A stretch of 64,000 bases of DNA from positions 81,696,365-81,760,364 of the forward strand of contig OZ010574.1 of NCBI GenBank assembly GCA_963932145.1, given 5' to 3'. Origin of the DNA: Acanthosepion lycidas. Its lineage: Eukaryota > Mollusca > Cephalopoda > Sepiida > Sepiidae. The position numbers and the translations under genes were made by a program. The notes beneath the pieces were generated by a model, which was given only the letters and a program-made list of their open reading frames with translations, ran no database searches and was not told the origin of the DNA. Below are positions 11,700 through 23,050 of this stretch, one piece after another (the first letter of the stretch is position 1; every line of letters begins with the position of its first letter).

Positions 11700-13075
11700 T
11701 TGGGTACCTGTACATCTTTGTAGGCATACTGCCTTACAGACAATAGGTACCAAATATCTTTTATTCTGTTGCTATAACTTTTGGCTCTCTCTGCCTGGGC
11801 TGAGAAAATGTGACAAACATCCTCCACTAGGTTGTATGGTAGTTTCTTTTGCCTTTTCCTCCTTTCCATTGCTTCTGCTGATGGAATTTTCTGGCGTTTT
11901 GAAGGTGGAGGCATTTCAAGATGTTTTTTTGTTGGGGGAAGGCTGGGAGTAAGACATAGGGCATGTGATGTACTTTTTCTGAAGGTATTGGAATCTCTAT
12001 TGAGTGGAATAATTTTACATGGAGACAAATGTGTGGACGATGGTTTAGAAACTGGTTTTGAAACAGATGTGTGGGGGTAGAGGTCGAGGAGAGAGCTGCC
12101 TTTTTAGATAATTTTTTTTCTCTTGGCTTCTAATTTGGCCTTCAGTTTCTTAATTCTTTCTGTTTTCTCATATTCGGGGGTCATACTTTTCTTCACGTAC
12201 TCCAAAGAAGTATTCTCTTTAGAGGCAAAGGCATCACCCTTAATCCTGGTTGAGAGAAGGTTTTGTCTTTCGTCCTGGGGGGCGCAGGGGACTGAGAACT
12301 CACTGCCTGGTGCTTCCAGCTGGCCTGACCAGCCATTCACCCTCTCTCTTCTCCACAGCTACACAAGCAGTGGGTGAAAGCTCTTCAAGGTATGGGGGTT
12401 TAAAACTCAACCCAACTGGGGGTTTAACCACACTGGCCCCAGAAGCTGGCATGCTCATCACAGGTGAGGCAGAACTTAAAAATGTGTTCAGATGGGGATT
12501 TTGGTTGACTGGGACCTGAAAACCAGAGGCCATCTTCTCTGGGCAGGAAAAGAAGAGGTGACCAGCCTCTCCACACTTCCAATATCTTGGAATGGTCCTC
12601 CAGTAATTTCACCACTGTGTCTTTCGCGGAATGACAAATTTTGTGTGAACACTTGTCCACCAGGAAGACTGACACAATTCGTTTTTCAATTTTCTTTAGT
12701 TCTTGTAGGTGGGGGGTCTTCCAAGAGTCCACCTTCTGCTACAAGGTGAGCGTAACTCTTGGCACGCTCCCAAATCTCTGCCATATTGATAATGCATTTA
12801 GCGGGGGACTTCCAGCAACAAGGTGATTCTTTGGCCTCTGCATTGTTACTTATTTTGTTTGAATTTGGGGTATATTGGCCATTATTGGCCTCTTCAGATT
12901 TGGTGGTTGTCACATCTTGGCTATTATTGGCCTTCGTATTATTGTTTTTTGGAGTATCCTTTAATATCGGGTATGCCTTAATGTCATCCTTGTTAGGTGA
13001 ACCCTTTTTAGGGAAAACAAATGTTTCCTGACCGACTTCATTGGGACAGCTAAATCAGGCAGAGTAAAGATTTTT
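11700..13075 (-). pseudogene. LINE ORF1 (gag-like, CCHC knuckle), decayed
   Basis: The minus-strand frames are short and shifted but share one direction. Around 12561-12581 they read WKCGEAGH followed by FFSCPE, a zinc knuckle (CxxC, GH, C) whose first cysteine has become tyrosine. Upstream pieces (12686-12913) are polar. Downstream pieces (12104-12340, 11495-12028) are lysine and proline rich, with KRQKIPSAEAMERRKRQKK near the end, as in the basic tails of such ORF1 proteins. It runs straight into the RT part of ORF2 at 11665, so the intervening endonuclease region is deleted, or the two parts belong to different elements. Confidence 0.65.
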
Positions 13076-13083
13076 CTTGTTAT

Positions 13084-13667
13084 TGTAGAATAACAAGACA
13101 ATAAACAGCACTTACCAGCGTAAGAGTCCCAGCTAGCGTCCAGCTGGCAGACAAAAATAAAGCAGGTTGTAACTTAATACAAACCCTGAGGATTTATTGC
13201 AACAAAGGTTACAATTGTGGCACAAGGCCAAAAAGGGGAGGGGGAAAAGGCTGGTCAACACTTACTATCTTATACCTAGCTAATCTGACTCACGACCCAT
13301 TCATACATTACAATTTACTCATTCACCACAAGAACTCATCCATCACCGTTCAATCCTCCAACCACCATAATACCACATCCACTCCAAGGGAACCTACCAA
13401 AACGCGCCCCAATCCATAAAAATTTGATGATACATAACTTAATACAAACCCTGCAAACTAACTGATGAATCAAGCTGGTATTTATATAGAAATACCTCCA
13501 CTCAGGTACCAGCAGCCAATCACAGCCCAAGCAATGGACTATCCCACTTTAGCACAATGAGATGCTCCATTGCACCATAAATAGCTCTCTTCCTCAAGGT
13601 TGGATTACTTTTTACCTCAGCTTGCTCCACAACTGAGTGTTTATCTTGATCACGTGATTGTTCGACA
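13084..13667 (+). mobile_element. Solo LTR of a gypsy-type element, with a nested insertion
   Basis: It begins TGTAGAATAA and ends TTCGACA (family terminus TTCTACA), and is flanked by identical 5-bp duplications GTTAT at 13079-13083 and 13668-13672. Its sequence matches, as reverse complement, the LTR at 33911-34213, including the TATA-like ATTTATATAG near 13487 and the CAGCTGGCAGACAAAAATAA block near the start. No internal retroelement sequence lies beside it, so LTR-LTR recombination is inferred. A 246-bp insert (13189-13434) explains its extra length. Confidence 0.9.
13189..13434 (-). mobile_element. SINE-like retroposed copy nested in the solo LTR
   Basis: It is bounded by a perfect 19-bp duplication TAACTTAATACAAACCCTG at 13170-13188 and 13435-13453; the LTR at 33911 has a single version of this site. 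Read on the minus strand it starts TATCATCAAATTTTTATGG and ends TTGCAATAAATCCT. Long target duplications and an AATAAA-type end indicate LINE-driven retroposition. No clear Pol III boxes were seen, so it could equally be a short LINE 3' end. A second copy lies at 15570-15820. Confidence 0.85.
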
Positions 13668-13672
13668 GTTAT

Positions 13673-14560
13673 TTTGTATATAGAAAAGGGAAGGAGAGAG
13701 GTGGGAGTAAAAATATAAAAAAGGTATACTTTTAGGTGAAAATCTTTTAAACAAGAAGAAGCAAAAAATTTCAAGAGAAAGAGACAATTAAAATAAATTA
13801 AACTTTATTGGTTGAAAGCTGAGGAAAAATAAAATTTAAAGTCTGATAAGAAAAATTCAAAAAGGTCAAACAAATATTATTTAAGATAAAAAAAAAAAAA
13901 AAAGCAATAGAATAAACTAAAAATTAAACAAAAACAATTGTTTGGTAACACTGATGTTAGACCAGAAAAATAATGTGAGGAAACAGCTGATGCCAAAAAT
14001 AAAAACCAGAATAAAAAAGTTTCTTTATAAACCACTAAAAGCTGGTCAAATTTAAATGTTAAAAAATGTGAAAATAAACTATACACTAAACAAAAGATAA
14101 AACAAAAACGGTTATGTGGTAAGACTTAAGTCAGACAAAAAAAAAATGCAAATGGCTACTGAAGCTGGCTGAAAATAAAATGAGAAAAAAAGATTGCTTA
14201 CTAAATATTGGTCAATTCAAAAAGTCAAATGATTTCTTTTAAAAACTTCCTTCAAATAAATGAAATACAGAATACAGATGAAATATACAAAAAAAAAAAT
14301 AACAAAGTAAAACAAAAACAATTATCCGGGAAGACTTACATCCTTCCAGAAAAAAAATGAAAAAGGCGACTGAAGTCAAAAAGAAAAAAATACAAAAATA
14401 AAAAAGGCTAAAAAAAAAAAACACAAAAAAAAAGAGATTGAAAAGAAACAAGTGAAATAAACAAGAAATTAATGAAAATAACTTAACAAAAAAGTGTTTC
14501 AAAAATCCAAAGTTCTTTTCTGGAAAAAATGTCTAAAACAAAAATTCTTTTTAAACAGGC
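13673..14560 (-). repeat. A-rich degenerate tandem repeat, likely LINE 5' region
   Basis: A unit with the marker AAACAAAAAC followed by AATTGTTTGGTAA, GGTTATGTGGTAA or AATTATCCGGGAA recurs at about 13927, 14101 and 14309. Each is followed by an AGAC-rich block and a GCTGA or GACTGAAG block; a weaker earlier copy lies near 13800. Spacing is about 175-210 bp. The region lies upstream (minus sense) of the LINE ORF1 and resembles in composition the region beyond the other ORF1 at 18729-19110, so it is probably LINE 5' untranslated sequence. Confidence 0.55.
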
Positions 14561-14719
14561 ACAAAAAACTGTCTACATGTCAGGAAAAGTAACTCTAATG
14601 CAACTTGTAAATGGCAAGCACAGTTCAAGGCAAGTTGAAGTGCCAAAAGAGAAATCACAGCAGTTTAAATAACATATCTAATGGCCCAATCCACCCTGGG
14701 CAGAAGGTGATGCAAGTAT

Positions 14720-15370
14720 GCCCCTATAGGAACTGATAGGAACTGTCCATTGTTGTGGAGGGGAAGATAACTAGTTATACCAGCTAGAATAGACAATAGT
14801 TAACAAACATGATAGAAAATAGCTGGCACAATTGACTGCTGCCTCTTCCACTGTCTATTCCTGGTGGGCATTGTCCTCTAGTAGTCCACATTTGGCACAG
14901 CCTTCTCTGTAGGTCATACAGACTTCTCCATTATATCAGGTCTGTGAGTGATGTAGGGCTTCTGACAGTGTGCACCAGTGCAGAAAGAAGCACTCCTGCT
15001 GATTGGGGTGCAGAGTGTACACCTGGCTGATGGTCCTGCTACTGAAGACAGCATTTTCTTTCCAGCCCTCAACTTGTGGTCCTTGCTTCATTTATTGTGT
15101 GCCCAGGTATAGTAGACCAGATCCTCAACATATAGCAGTGTTCAGGCAAACAGGTCACATTCGCATAATTTGAAGAAAGCTGTTAAAGTGGTTTCTCGTG
15201 TATTCTTAACTATGTTTCAAGCAGTATCTTCTATGAAATATACATGCTAGCCATTTGCAAGATGAACAGCGAGATTCATTACTGTTTGATGCCACTCATG
15301 AATTTTGAAGCCCAGGATGCACCACATTGCTTCGTTAGAGGAAATATATCTGCCTAACTGATAGATTACA
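14720..15370 (-). pseudogene. Helitron helicase (PIF1-like) relic
   Basis: Reading the minus strand from 15360: GRYISSNEAMWCILGFKIHE, then VHLANG, HVYFIEDTA, later ENAVFSSRTISQVYTLHPNQ, then NGEVCMTYREGCAKCGLLED and TVEEAAV near 14840. These blocks, in this order, are diagnostic of the region leading into the PIF1-like helicase of animal Helitrons. Several stops interrupt it, there is no Rep HUH motif and no helicase Walker motif in the surviving stretch, and the Helitron ends were not found. Confidence 0.85.
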
Positions 15371-15569
15371 TATTGTATATTGGTAGGACTACACATGCAC
15401 ATGGTAGATGGGTGCTGGGAATTTTAGAATTTTTTTTTTTTTTTTTTTTTTTTTAATCAGCCAAATTCCTTTAGAGTCACTTTTGTAAGTAGGTGTTCCA
15501 CATTGTTCATTCCTGGTGTAGAAGTCAAGTGCCTTACCTGCTAACATGGCTGGCTGCCTTGTGTCTTAC

Positions 15570-15820
15570 TGGTGTATTTATTGTGAAAATTACACAATTG
15601 TGGCACATGGCCTAAAACGGGGAGAAGTCGAGGTTGGTCGACACTAACTATCTTATACCTAGCTAATCCAATTCACAACCCATTCACTCATTACAATTTT
15701 CACATTCACTATAAAAACTCATCCGTCACCACTCAATCCTCCATACACTGCAATACCGCATCCTCTCAAGGGGGACCTACAAAATGCGCCCCATGCCATA
15801 AAAATTTGATGATAATAAAT
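15570..15820 (-). mobile_element. Second copy of the SINE-like repeat
   Basis: It matches 13189-13434 over nearly its full length, including the shared block CTATCTTATACCTAGCTAAT and the start (minus sense) TATCATCAAATTTTTATGG. No target duplication was identified around this copy, so it is probably older. Confidence 0.8.
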
Positions 15821-16149
15821 TATAATACATAAAAATCAAATAATGAAGAATGAGAGGGGAGGGAGATGAATCCAATAATAAACTAAAAATCAATACAATG
15901 TAAACTAAACATAAGTGAAGTTAGTCAGGACCATCCTACCCTCAAAAAGGAGAGGCCACTATATTCTGCCCATTGGACAAAATCAGGAAGCTCTCATGCT
16001 GACTCAGATGAGATAAAAAGGAGCCAAAAACAAACTGGGAAGGTTGGGAATCTCAACCTGGATGGAATGGATGGGAACAGGCCGGGAATGGCCTGGATGG
16101 GAACAGGCCGAGAACAACACTTACTCACATTAACTAGGTACACAAAGGC
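15821..16149. other. Non-coding, with a 26-bp duplication
   Basis: A unit beginning TGGATGGGAACAGGCCG occurs at 16068 and 16094. Otherwise nothing was recognised. Confidence 0.5.
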
Positions 16150-16925
16150 TTGTCTAGGCTAACCAGGGGAGGGCTCCACAGGAAGCTGTCCCGATGTGAC
16201 ATAGGTAGACATAAAAAAGAAAAACAAGGCTAGCCCCGTTTAAACAAACCAAGCTCGCTTCAGTCATCCACCTTTCACTAAAGACTGTCGAATGCAAGTG
16301 TTTTCTATCAGTTCTGATTTTCATCTTGTGCTGATGCTCAAAGAATTGGATCAGATCCTGATGAGAAAGGTGGTTGCCTCGCAAGACTTCCTCATGTCGT
16401 GTCGTCTAAATCACTATTTGGGGCCTGGCCAGCAGCGTCAGAAACACCATTCGTTTCACCCCAGAATATGGGGGGGCGACACTGGCTCCACGCCCCCTGT
16501 CTAAGTTGGGGTCCAGGATGGCATTCCAGTCCCCAATTAACACTAGGCGCATTGGATCCACCAGGAACGGCCCCAACTGCTGAAAAAATGTGATCCGCTC
16601 ATCCTGGTCGTTGGGTGCATAAACTGCAATGACTTAGAATGAACCACTTTTCATGGCAGTATCGATCACGATCAACCGGCCCTCAGCATTGGTATGCACA
16701 AGGTCTACCTTCGCATCAACAGTACATCTAACCAGCAAAGAAACTCCTCCATATGCTGAATAAACGACAGTCGTTCTCCAGTACACACGCAAACAAAGAG
16801 TCTGTTGGATCGTGGCGACATCCAGGCTGAAACACAAGAGATCCCAGAGCGGGCAGGCCGCCTTACCCCGATAACTCGAGCCTTTTGCATTCAGACTGGC
16901 TAACTTGATTGATATCGTTTAGGCC
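16150..16925 (-). pseudogene. LINE ORF2 start: apurinic-type endonuclease domain, truncated
   Basis: ORF2 begins just after ORF1. Minus-strand frames from about 16920 read KLASLNAKG, then a frame with YGGVSLLVR, KVDLVHTNAEGRLIVID, then VIAVYAPNDQDERITFF and LVLIGDWNAILDPNLDRGRG. VYAPN and the GDWNAILD motif are the endonuclease/exonuclease/phosphatase core of LINEs. Frames shift at least twice and an in-frame stop follows KSGSF. The frame after 16384 is less certain. The reverse transcriptase that should follow is missing, so the copy ends at about 16150. Confidence 0.85.
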
Positions 16926-16950
16926 TGAAAGTAGAAAAGTAAGAATTAAC

Positions 16951-18728
16951 CTACTCACATACCGGGTGGAAATCTGTGCCAGTAAGGACCCTGACGGATT
17001 GTCCCTGGCTTCCCACACCTAACTCTGATGTCATCCATCTATCCAGGACAATTCCACCGACATCAGTGGGATAGGTCAGTTTTACGCATCTATATAGTGA
17101 GGGATGGAGCAAAACAGGGACCCTCCCAGCACAATATTGTCTAAATTTCCTTAAGTAGGGTGAGTCCATTTCAACCATTCTTATTTTTGGAAAGGTCTCT
17201 TTCACTTCATTTAAATGCCCCCAGACTTTCAAGTACATCCCAGTGTCTCTGACACAAGTAATACACCTGGGGCATTAGGGAAGTTACATGGGTCTTCGAC
17301 TGACTTCCCATCCAATGTATCCATCTTGTATAAGAGCCCTAATTGGGCCTTCTTTTGTCTGGACAAAGCTTTCTTATACTCATCTCTGTCTACTCTACAA
17401 ATAGCTTCTGGACGTGGAAATAGTTTTTTCTTTTTCTTCTCCCTGGAACAGTGAGGAGGGGAAGAGGTTGATGTATGAGAGGGTGTTGAGGTTGAGCTGA
17501 TGGATGAGTTTGAAGGAGATGGGGATGTAGCACGAGAAGGGGAAGAAGAGAGGCTCCTTGCTTTGGGTATTACAACAGATTCTTTAGGGGAAGCAAGGAC
17601 GGATAGGGACCTGGTTTTGTCCATGACCCTCTCTTCCCTATTACGCCCAGACTGCTTTTGCGATCGTGTCTCCACTTCCTCATCCTCCTCTCTACTTCTC
17701 TTTAGAGATGAAGCCCGAGGGTGGCAGCAGCATGCAGTTTACCTCCATTTCCGTCACTTCCTGCTGCTTTTGTTGCTGTTGCTTATGTTGCTTCTCCTTC
17801 CTCTTTGGTTGTGGTGTTTGTTGTACTTCCTTATCTAGTTTCTTTTTGGGGCTTTCTTCCTGTCCTTTACTTGTCTGCTGCTGTGGTGATGTCTTCTGCT
17901 TTGATGCAGTCTCATCTTTTTTTGTTGGGAGAGAGCACATTTTTTGACCTCCTCACTACCTCCTTCCATGCACCATCGGGACCCTTCTTCCCTACTACCT
18001 CCTCTGTAGGTGCTGCAGCCACTGCTGCTGCTACTGCAGTTGCTTTTAGGGGCAGAGTTGAAAGCTGAGGATGTTTGCTGGGGCACTCTTTGGCTATGTG
18101 TCCCGAGATACCGCATGACCAACATCTTTCTCTCTCAGCATATAAGAACACTGGGGATTTCCCCAAAATGACCTGTAACTCAATATCACCGATTGCAATG
18201 CCTGACTTTGCTAGGATTGTCTTTACTTCCTCCACCTTGCTGAATTTAGAAAAGAATGCTCTCATTCTGTCCTCACTGATGTCCACCGGCACCCCGTAGC
18301 CCATAATCCTTGTCCCACGGGTACCCATATACTCTGTTTGTAGTCGGAGGTTTTTGGTAGTTAACACCCTACCGGCCATCTGTTTAGCATCTTGTTCTGT
18401 GGGAAGGAGAATGTCCCAAATTGCATTTGTCCTTCTTGATAAAACTCTAGGGCTAATTTTGAGTGTTTAAGATGTCTTCCATGGTTTCCCTGCCAACCCC
18501 AATCAATTTACGACTTTTTACGTCTGAGGTTAACAGGGATACTATCCTAGTGTTCACAGCATTGAATACTTCAGGGATGGTAATGAATTCATTATCCTTG
18601 AAAGAATCCTTGAATTTCTTTCTTTGTTAAGCATAGTAATCTGCATCCTTTTTAACCAGACTATTATTACACTAGGCTGTTTTAACTGGTGACACTGGTG
18701 GTGGTATATTTAAATTCTCTTCTGCCAT
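16951..18728 (-). pseudogene. LINE ORF1 (gag-like, CCHC zinc knuckle)
   Basis: The likely start ATG is at 18728 (MAEENLNIP). The N-terminal part has a few stops but includes SLLTSDVKSRKLIGVGRETM. From 18379 a long frame contains YMGTRGTRIMGYGVPVDISE, a gag-like fold, and the knuckle CWSCGISGHIAKEC (C, C, H, C). A low-complexity Q/K/S-rich middle (17692-17940, 17229-17675) follows. The C-terminal domain 16951-17238 contains FPKIRMVEMDSPYLRKFRQY, VPVLLHP and LTYPTDVGG, then a stop 25 bases before ORF2. Such ORF1 proteins bind LINE RNA. The frame is shifted at two or three places. Confidence 0.88.
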
Positions 18729-19110
18729 GATGGCCACCATGGCTGGACAAATAAACTTTTTTTTTTTTAAATTGTTTTTTCAAACAAATCCGAAAATCAA
18801 AACTGTCAAGAACAAAGAGAATAAAACGAAAGAAGAACGTGGACAACCAAAGACAATAAACAATTCAATTAAATAAATGCAAAAAGGTAATGTAAATAAA
18901 AACTATGCGGAGGGTAAAAATACAAGAATAGAAATAAACAAAAGGGAAAAGAACAGAAATGCACAAATATATCTGAACAAATAAACTGAAAAATTTAAAA
19001 AGAGTTTTTAGAAAATAAAATCAAAAAATTTAACAGTTCGTACTTCAAATTTCACCAAGGCTTGTCAAACACACTTGAAGAAACCACAAAACAAACCAAT
19101 GACTAATTTT
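18729..19110 (-). other. Probable LINE 5' untranslated region
   Basis: A-rich on the + strand (T-rich in LINE sense), directly upstream of the LINE ORF1. The boundary is uncertain. Confidence 0.4.
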
Positions 19111-19579
19111 ACCTCATTTATAGGAGAGTACCTAATGCACCATTTAGGTTGGTCCATTTTGCTAAAATAGACCTGCCCAACACATTTGCATCTTTTGTTT
19201 CTATTCACCCATATATCTCACCATTAAATGACTCAGGTCAGTTTTTACTTGTGATTACACCATTCTACTTGTGTGCCAGACCACTTGTAAGCTAATCAAT
19301 ATTCTACACCTGGCAGATCTTCTAATATCACAGATTGGAATACATACTATGTGTAGACGCTGTGGTGACCTTTGATCTGGGGTTTTTGTGGTGCCATTAT
19401 GGATTTTTATAAAAAACAATTAGCATAGTAACAAACTGGATTTTAATTTAATATATATGCAAAATTTCAGCTATGTTGGTTCATGGGTTAGGTGACAAGA
19501 ACTTGGTTCTGACAAACATAAAGAAATTACTAATATATATATGTGTGTGTGTGTGTTATGTATATATATGTTATGTATA
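19111..19579. other. AT-rich non-coding DNA
   Basis: It includes a small TA/TG microsatellite near 19530-19580. No gene was recognised. Confidence 0.45.
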
Positions 19580-19790
19580 TAATGGCTGCTTGCTCACTTC
19601 CAGGTATACTTACCTAGTTACTAATCCCTGTTAGAGACACTTTTTCAGGCACATTTGTATGTTTTTCTCCAACACACACAGCCAATCTGTGGCATACACT
19701 GCAACTATGTTGAGTAGACCCTTGTTGTAGTTTTTGGAAGAGAGTGTATAATCTGACATCTCATCAGTTTGAGCAAGGCCAGTATGAAAT
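19580..19790 (-). mobile_element. tRNA-SINE 3' part, diverged
   Basis: The stretch GCATACACTGCAACTATGTT through GAGAGTGTATAATCTGACAT is the reverse complement of the body of the SINE at 61365-61800 and parallels 26335-26645. The tRNA head is not clear here. Confidence 0.65.
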
Positions 19791-20499
19791 ATATATGAAA
19801 ATAGTTTTCAAGCACTTTCCAGTGGTGTGTGTATGTGTGTTTTGCTACTCTGAGGTTCATAAAAATCTGAATAGATTTGACTAATTTATTCATTTATCAA
19901 GTTTGCCCATTGTTTCCTGTGTTTTGTTGGACATTTCACACATATCTTTACAAATCACTTCACCAGAAAATCTGAAAACTTCCCCAAATCTATGATTTTG
20001 CTAATTAATAATACCTAATAATAACCATCCGTAGGGTTTGTACTTCTTTTGTGGTACTTATGTAGGTGATAGTGTACTTGTTATATTGTTATGCTTATGA
20101 ATTTTGTTAGCATTTTATATTTTGAGATCATTGTATGTCACAACTGGAAATGAGGCAGAAAAATATGTTGAAAAAAATAGAATTTTGAGGTCCATGTCAT
20201 TGCAGTGAACAGACAGAAATCTCTGAGAGATGAAGTACAAGAGGATGCTTAAAATTTTCCACCAGGACTGACTTTACAAAATCAGATATGCAGACACCCG
20301 ACTTTTGGCCTGACAACCTTCCGGCACCCATTTATATATAATGTATATGAATATTGATAATGAGAACAAATTCTTACCAGAGTTAAAATTAAAATAGTAT
20401 CTTTAGTAACAATAATAGTTTTGAGAATTTATTATTATTATTTTTTTGTTTTAAGTAGTCACAGTTTTTTAAATAGTCACAGAAAAAAAAAAGTTTAAG
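19791..20499. other. AT-rich non-coding DNA
   Basis: Nothing was recognised. Confidence 0.45.
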
Positions 20500-21230
20500 G
20501 TATCTTTTCTTCATGTATTCTCCCTTCAGGATGTGGACAATCATGGCTCTCTATAACTTCCTATCCTTTGTAGCTCTGAGCAATGTTTATCCCTTTATTA
20601 CCTTTCCCAGTTTATATTCTGTCATTCATTTATACAAGCTTATTAGGTAGGTTATTCAATATTTCCATCTACCCCAACTTATCTTCAATATAATCTGTGA
20701 AAAGATTCTCCAAAGCTTCCTTTCTCATTATGGATCCTTTTTTTATTTTCCTGTTTTCCTTAAAATTTACTCATTTCTTAAATGTTCTGTCCATGGTATT
20801 CACTGTACCTTTCTGTAAAGTACATCACTATTAGCTCAAGTCTTTTCTTTATTTTCAAGGAAATTGTCTAGCATTCACTGCCATATAGGAGGTTTGATAT
20901 TATATAGCAGTTCGGCACTTTTTGGTTTTAATAAAAACTTTCCTGATATTTTTAAAAATTCTTTCAGATTAGTTTTAGAAATGCATCTTTTGTTATTCAA
21001 ATGAATTTTTGAATTTCTTTTATGTCACATTTTCCATTGTTTGTTATAACACACTTTGTACTTGCTTTATTTGAATGTCTTCAATTCATAGATTGCAATT
21101 CTATCTAGCAACCATAGATTCTGTCTTACATTGTTGTAAGGTTATAGAGCTCCTTCTTAAAGGCAAACTCAATCCTGTAATTGCATTTTTTAAAAAAATA
21201 TATGATGGGGTGGGGTAACTTTTTTTTTTT
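20500..21230 (-). pseudogene. RTE-type LINE ORF2, C-terminal part, decayed
   Basis: Minus-strand fragments read, in order, RVLNCYIISNLLYGSEC near 20900, PWTEH, an IMRKEALENL-like block, and ATKDRKLW followed by RAMI-type sequence near 20550. These are the conserved post-RT blocks of the invertebrate endonuclease-reverse transcriptase LINE family also present at 48590-50505. Every block is in a different frame. Confidence 0.75.
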
Positions 21231-21411
21231 TTCAGTAGTCATTCAGTACACTTCCCATCTTTGTTTACAAAACACAGATGTGTTATGTCTGTATTTTTGT
21301 CTCTAATTTTGAAAAATAAAAACAAAATAGTATTTTCTTTTCTCTTCCTCTGGGTGTTTGTTATGAAGAGAGTTAGAAAATGTTTTAGTGCTTACTAAAC
21401 ATAGCTTAGAT

Positions 21412-21525
21412 GTGACACAAGGCCAAAATTATGAAGCACTCAGTGAGGACTGAACTTGCTACTCTGTCATAATTGATTTAGTGAGACAAACATGCTGACC
21501 ATTACACTACATCAGAGTGTCCAAG
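21412..21525 (-). mobile_element. tRNA-derived SINE fragment
   Basis: On the minus strand TGTAGTGTAATGGTCAGCATG resembles a Pol III box A region and AAGTTCAGTCCTC a box B, about 45 bases apart. The unit ends near CCTTGTGTCAC. Only the head and a short tail are visible. Confidence 0.6.
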
Positions 21526-22990
21526 TTAAAAAGAAAAAAAATGTTATAGACTTGAAACAAAATCAGGTTCCTCTTGTCCAGCATTTTGTCTTCCCCACAC
21601 TCTCATTGTCTATTCTTCCACATATTAACAAGCATTATTCTTATAAATAATGTGATCAAAGATAGTCTTCTCTTTCAAATCCACATTTCATAACCAGTAA
21701 TTTCTTTTGAAATAGAAATCAGGTAACTGTGATAAAGAAACAATGAAAAAAATAACACACATACTCACACACACGTTATTTTTTCTTTGTTTCAAAACAG
21801 ATACTAGACTTTTTCTGCAATTTTTAAAATATAAAATTCTAAAAACTGTAAAACATTCTAGTATCTGTTTTCTTCTTCATAGTTAAATGTATTGTTTAAA
21901 AGTTTAAGTTCATAGTAGAAAACCTTTTGACTTTGTTGCTTGACTTGAAACATAAAATACCCATTGAATTCTATTAATAAATTTCCACATTTGTTTTTAC
22001 TAGTTTCACATCTCTCTCACTCGCACACGCATAAAAGAAAAAATCGGATACATTTTAGATAGTTATGAATATGATTGTATAGAGATATGTGTATGAGTGT
22101 TTCTAAGAAATGTATCCATATCTGTTTTAAATATCAGGGATTCTTTGGTTATTTGAAGAAGAGAAGGGGGGGAGTGTGTTACATTTTTAAGAAAGATAAA
22201 CCAGGTTCTCTTTTACTTTAATGTCTTGTTCTTATTATAAATTTCCAGCTGGTTCAGGTGAAGAGGCCAGTATTAAATACCCCACTGAATTCATCTCATG
22301 TAAAACTGATTTTGGAATCTCTTTTAATCCAGATAAATTTACAGGCACAATATATTTCTGTAGTTTTACTGGAATTAATTTAAAACTCTGATTCTATGCA
22401 AATGTTTGGCTTCTCATAGCTGAACTCCTGTATAAGAAGAATGTCAAGTCAGCATACTTTATTTCTTCTTGTCTAATTCAATCTCAAAAGCAAAGATTAT
22501 TGCTCTCTACCAGTGCTAAGTATTGTTGACTTTTGATAAATTCTGTTAAGCCTATTGTGCATTTAATGATAAATATTTAAGTTTCTAGCAGTCTTAATTC
22601 TTTCAAGTTATGTGATGTGCATAATTTGTGAATCACAAATATTATAAAATTAGTATTATATGAACTCTGGTAAGATTGATAATCCAGCAGAGATATGGCT
22701 ACAAAGGTCACTGACAGCTGTTGATGTACCTGTGCAGTTATTATATTGAGACACTTGCACAGTTACAGACTGCAAGCAAAGAATTGTTACAAAATTACAA
22801 GACATAAATTAGTTGATATTTGTTTTAAATTTTATTTATTATAATTTTATTTTTAACTCGATTTATTAATGATGCAAGCTATTCCTTGATAGGAATGACA
22901 TTTTGAACCTTCAAATAGAATAAGCTGTTTTTCTTGACCTTTATTATAAAAGTGTTGAATGAATCCCATAAGGACTATATTTGCCATGAA
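21526..22990. other. AT-rich non-coding DNA with one hairpin
   Basis: It includes an imperfect inverted repeat at 21794-21871, with arms AAAACAGATACTAGA and TCTAGTATCTGTTTT. No gene was recognised. Confidence 0.5.
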
Positions 22991-22993
22991 CCA

Positions 22994-22994
<1 letters not shown>

Positions 22995-23043
<49 letters not shown>
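22995..23043. repeat. (TG)n(TA)n microsatellite
   Basis: TG repeats to about 23008, then TA repeats abutting the ribozyme tandem. Confidence 0.97.
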
Positions 23044-23044
<1 letters not shown>

Positions 23045-23050
23045 CGTCAT

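Noticed and set aside
11668..12749. Plus-strand frames over the LINE ORF1
   Set aside because: They lie antisense to recognisable LINE protein blocks and have no motif of their own.
17500..18068. Cysteine, serine and leucine rich plus-strand frames
   Set aside because: Antisense of the low-complexity Q/K/S region of LINE ORF1.
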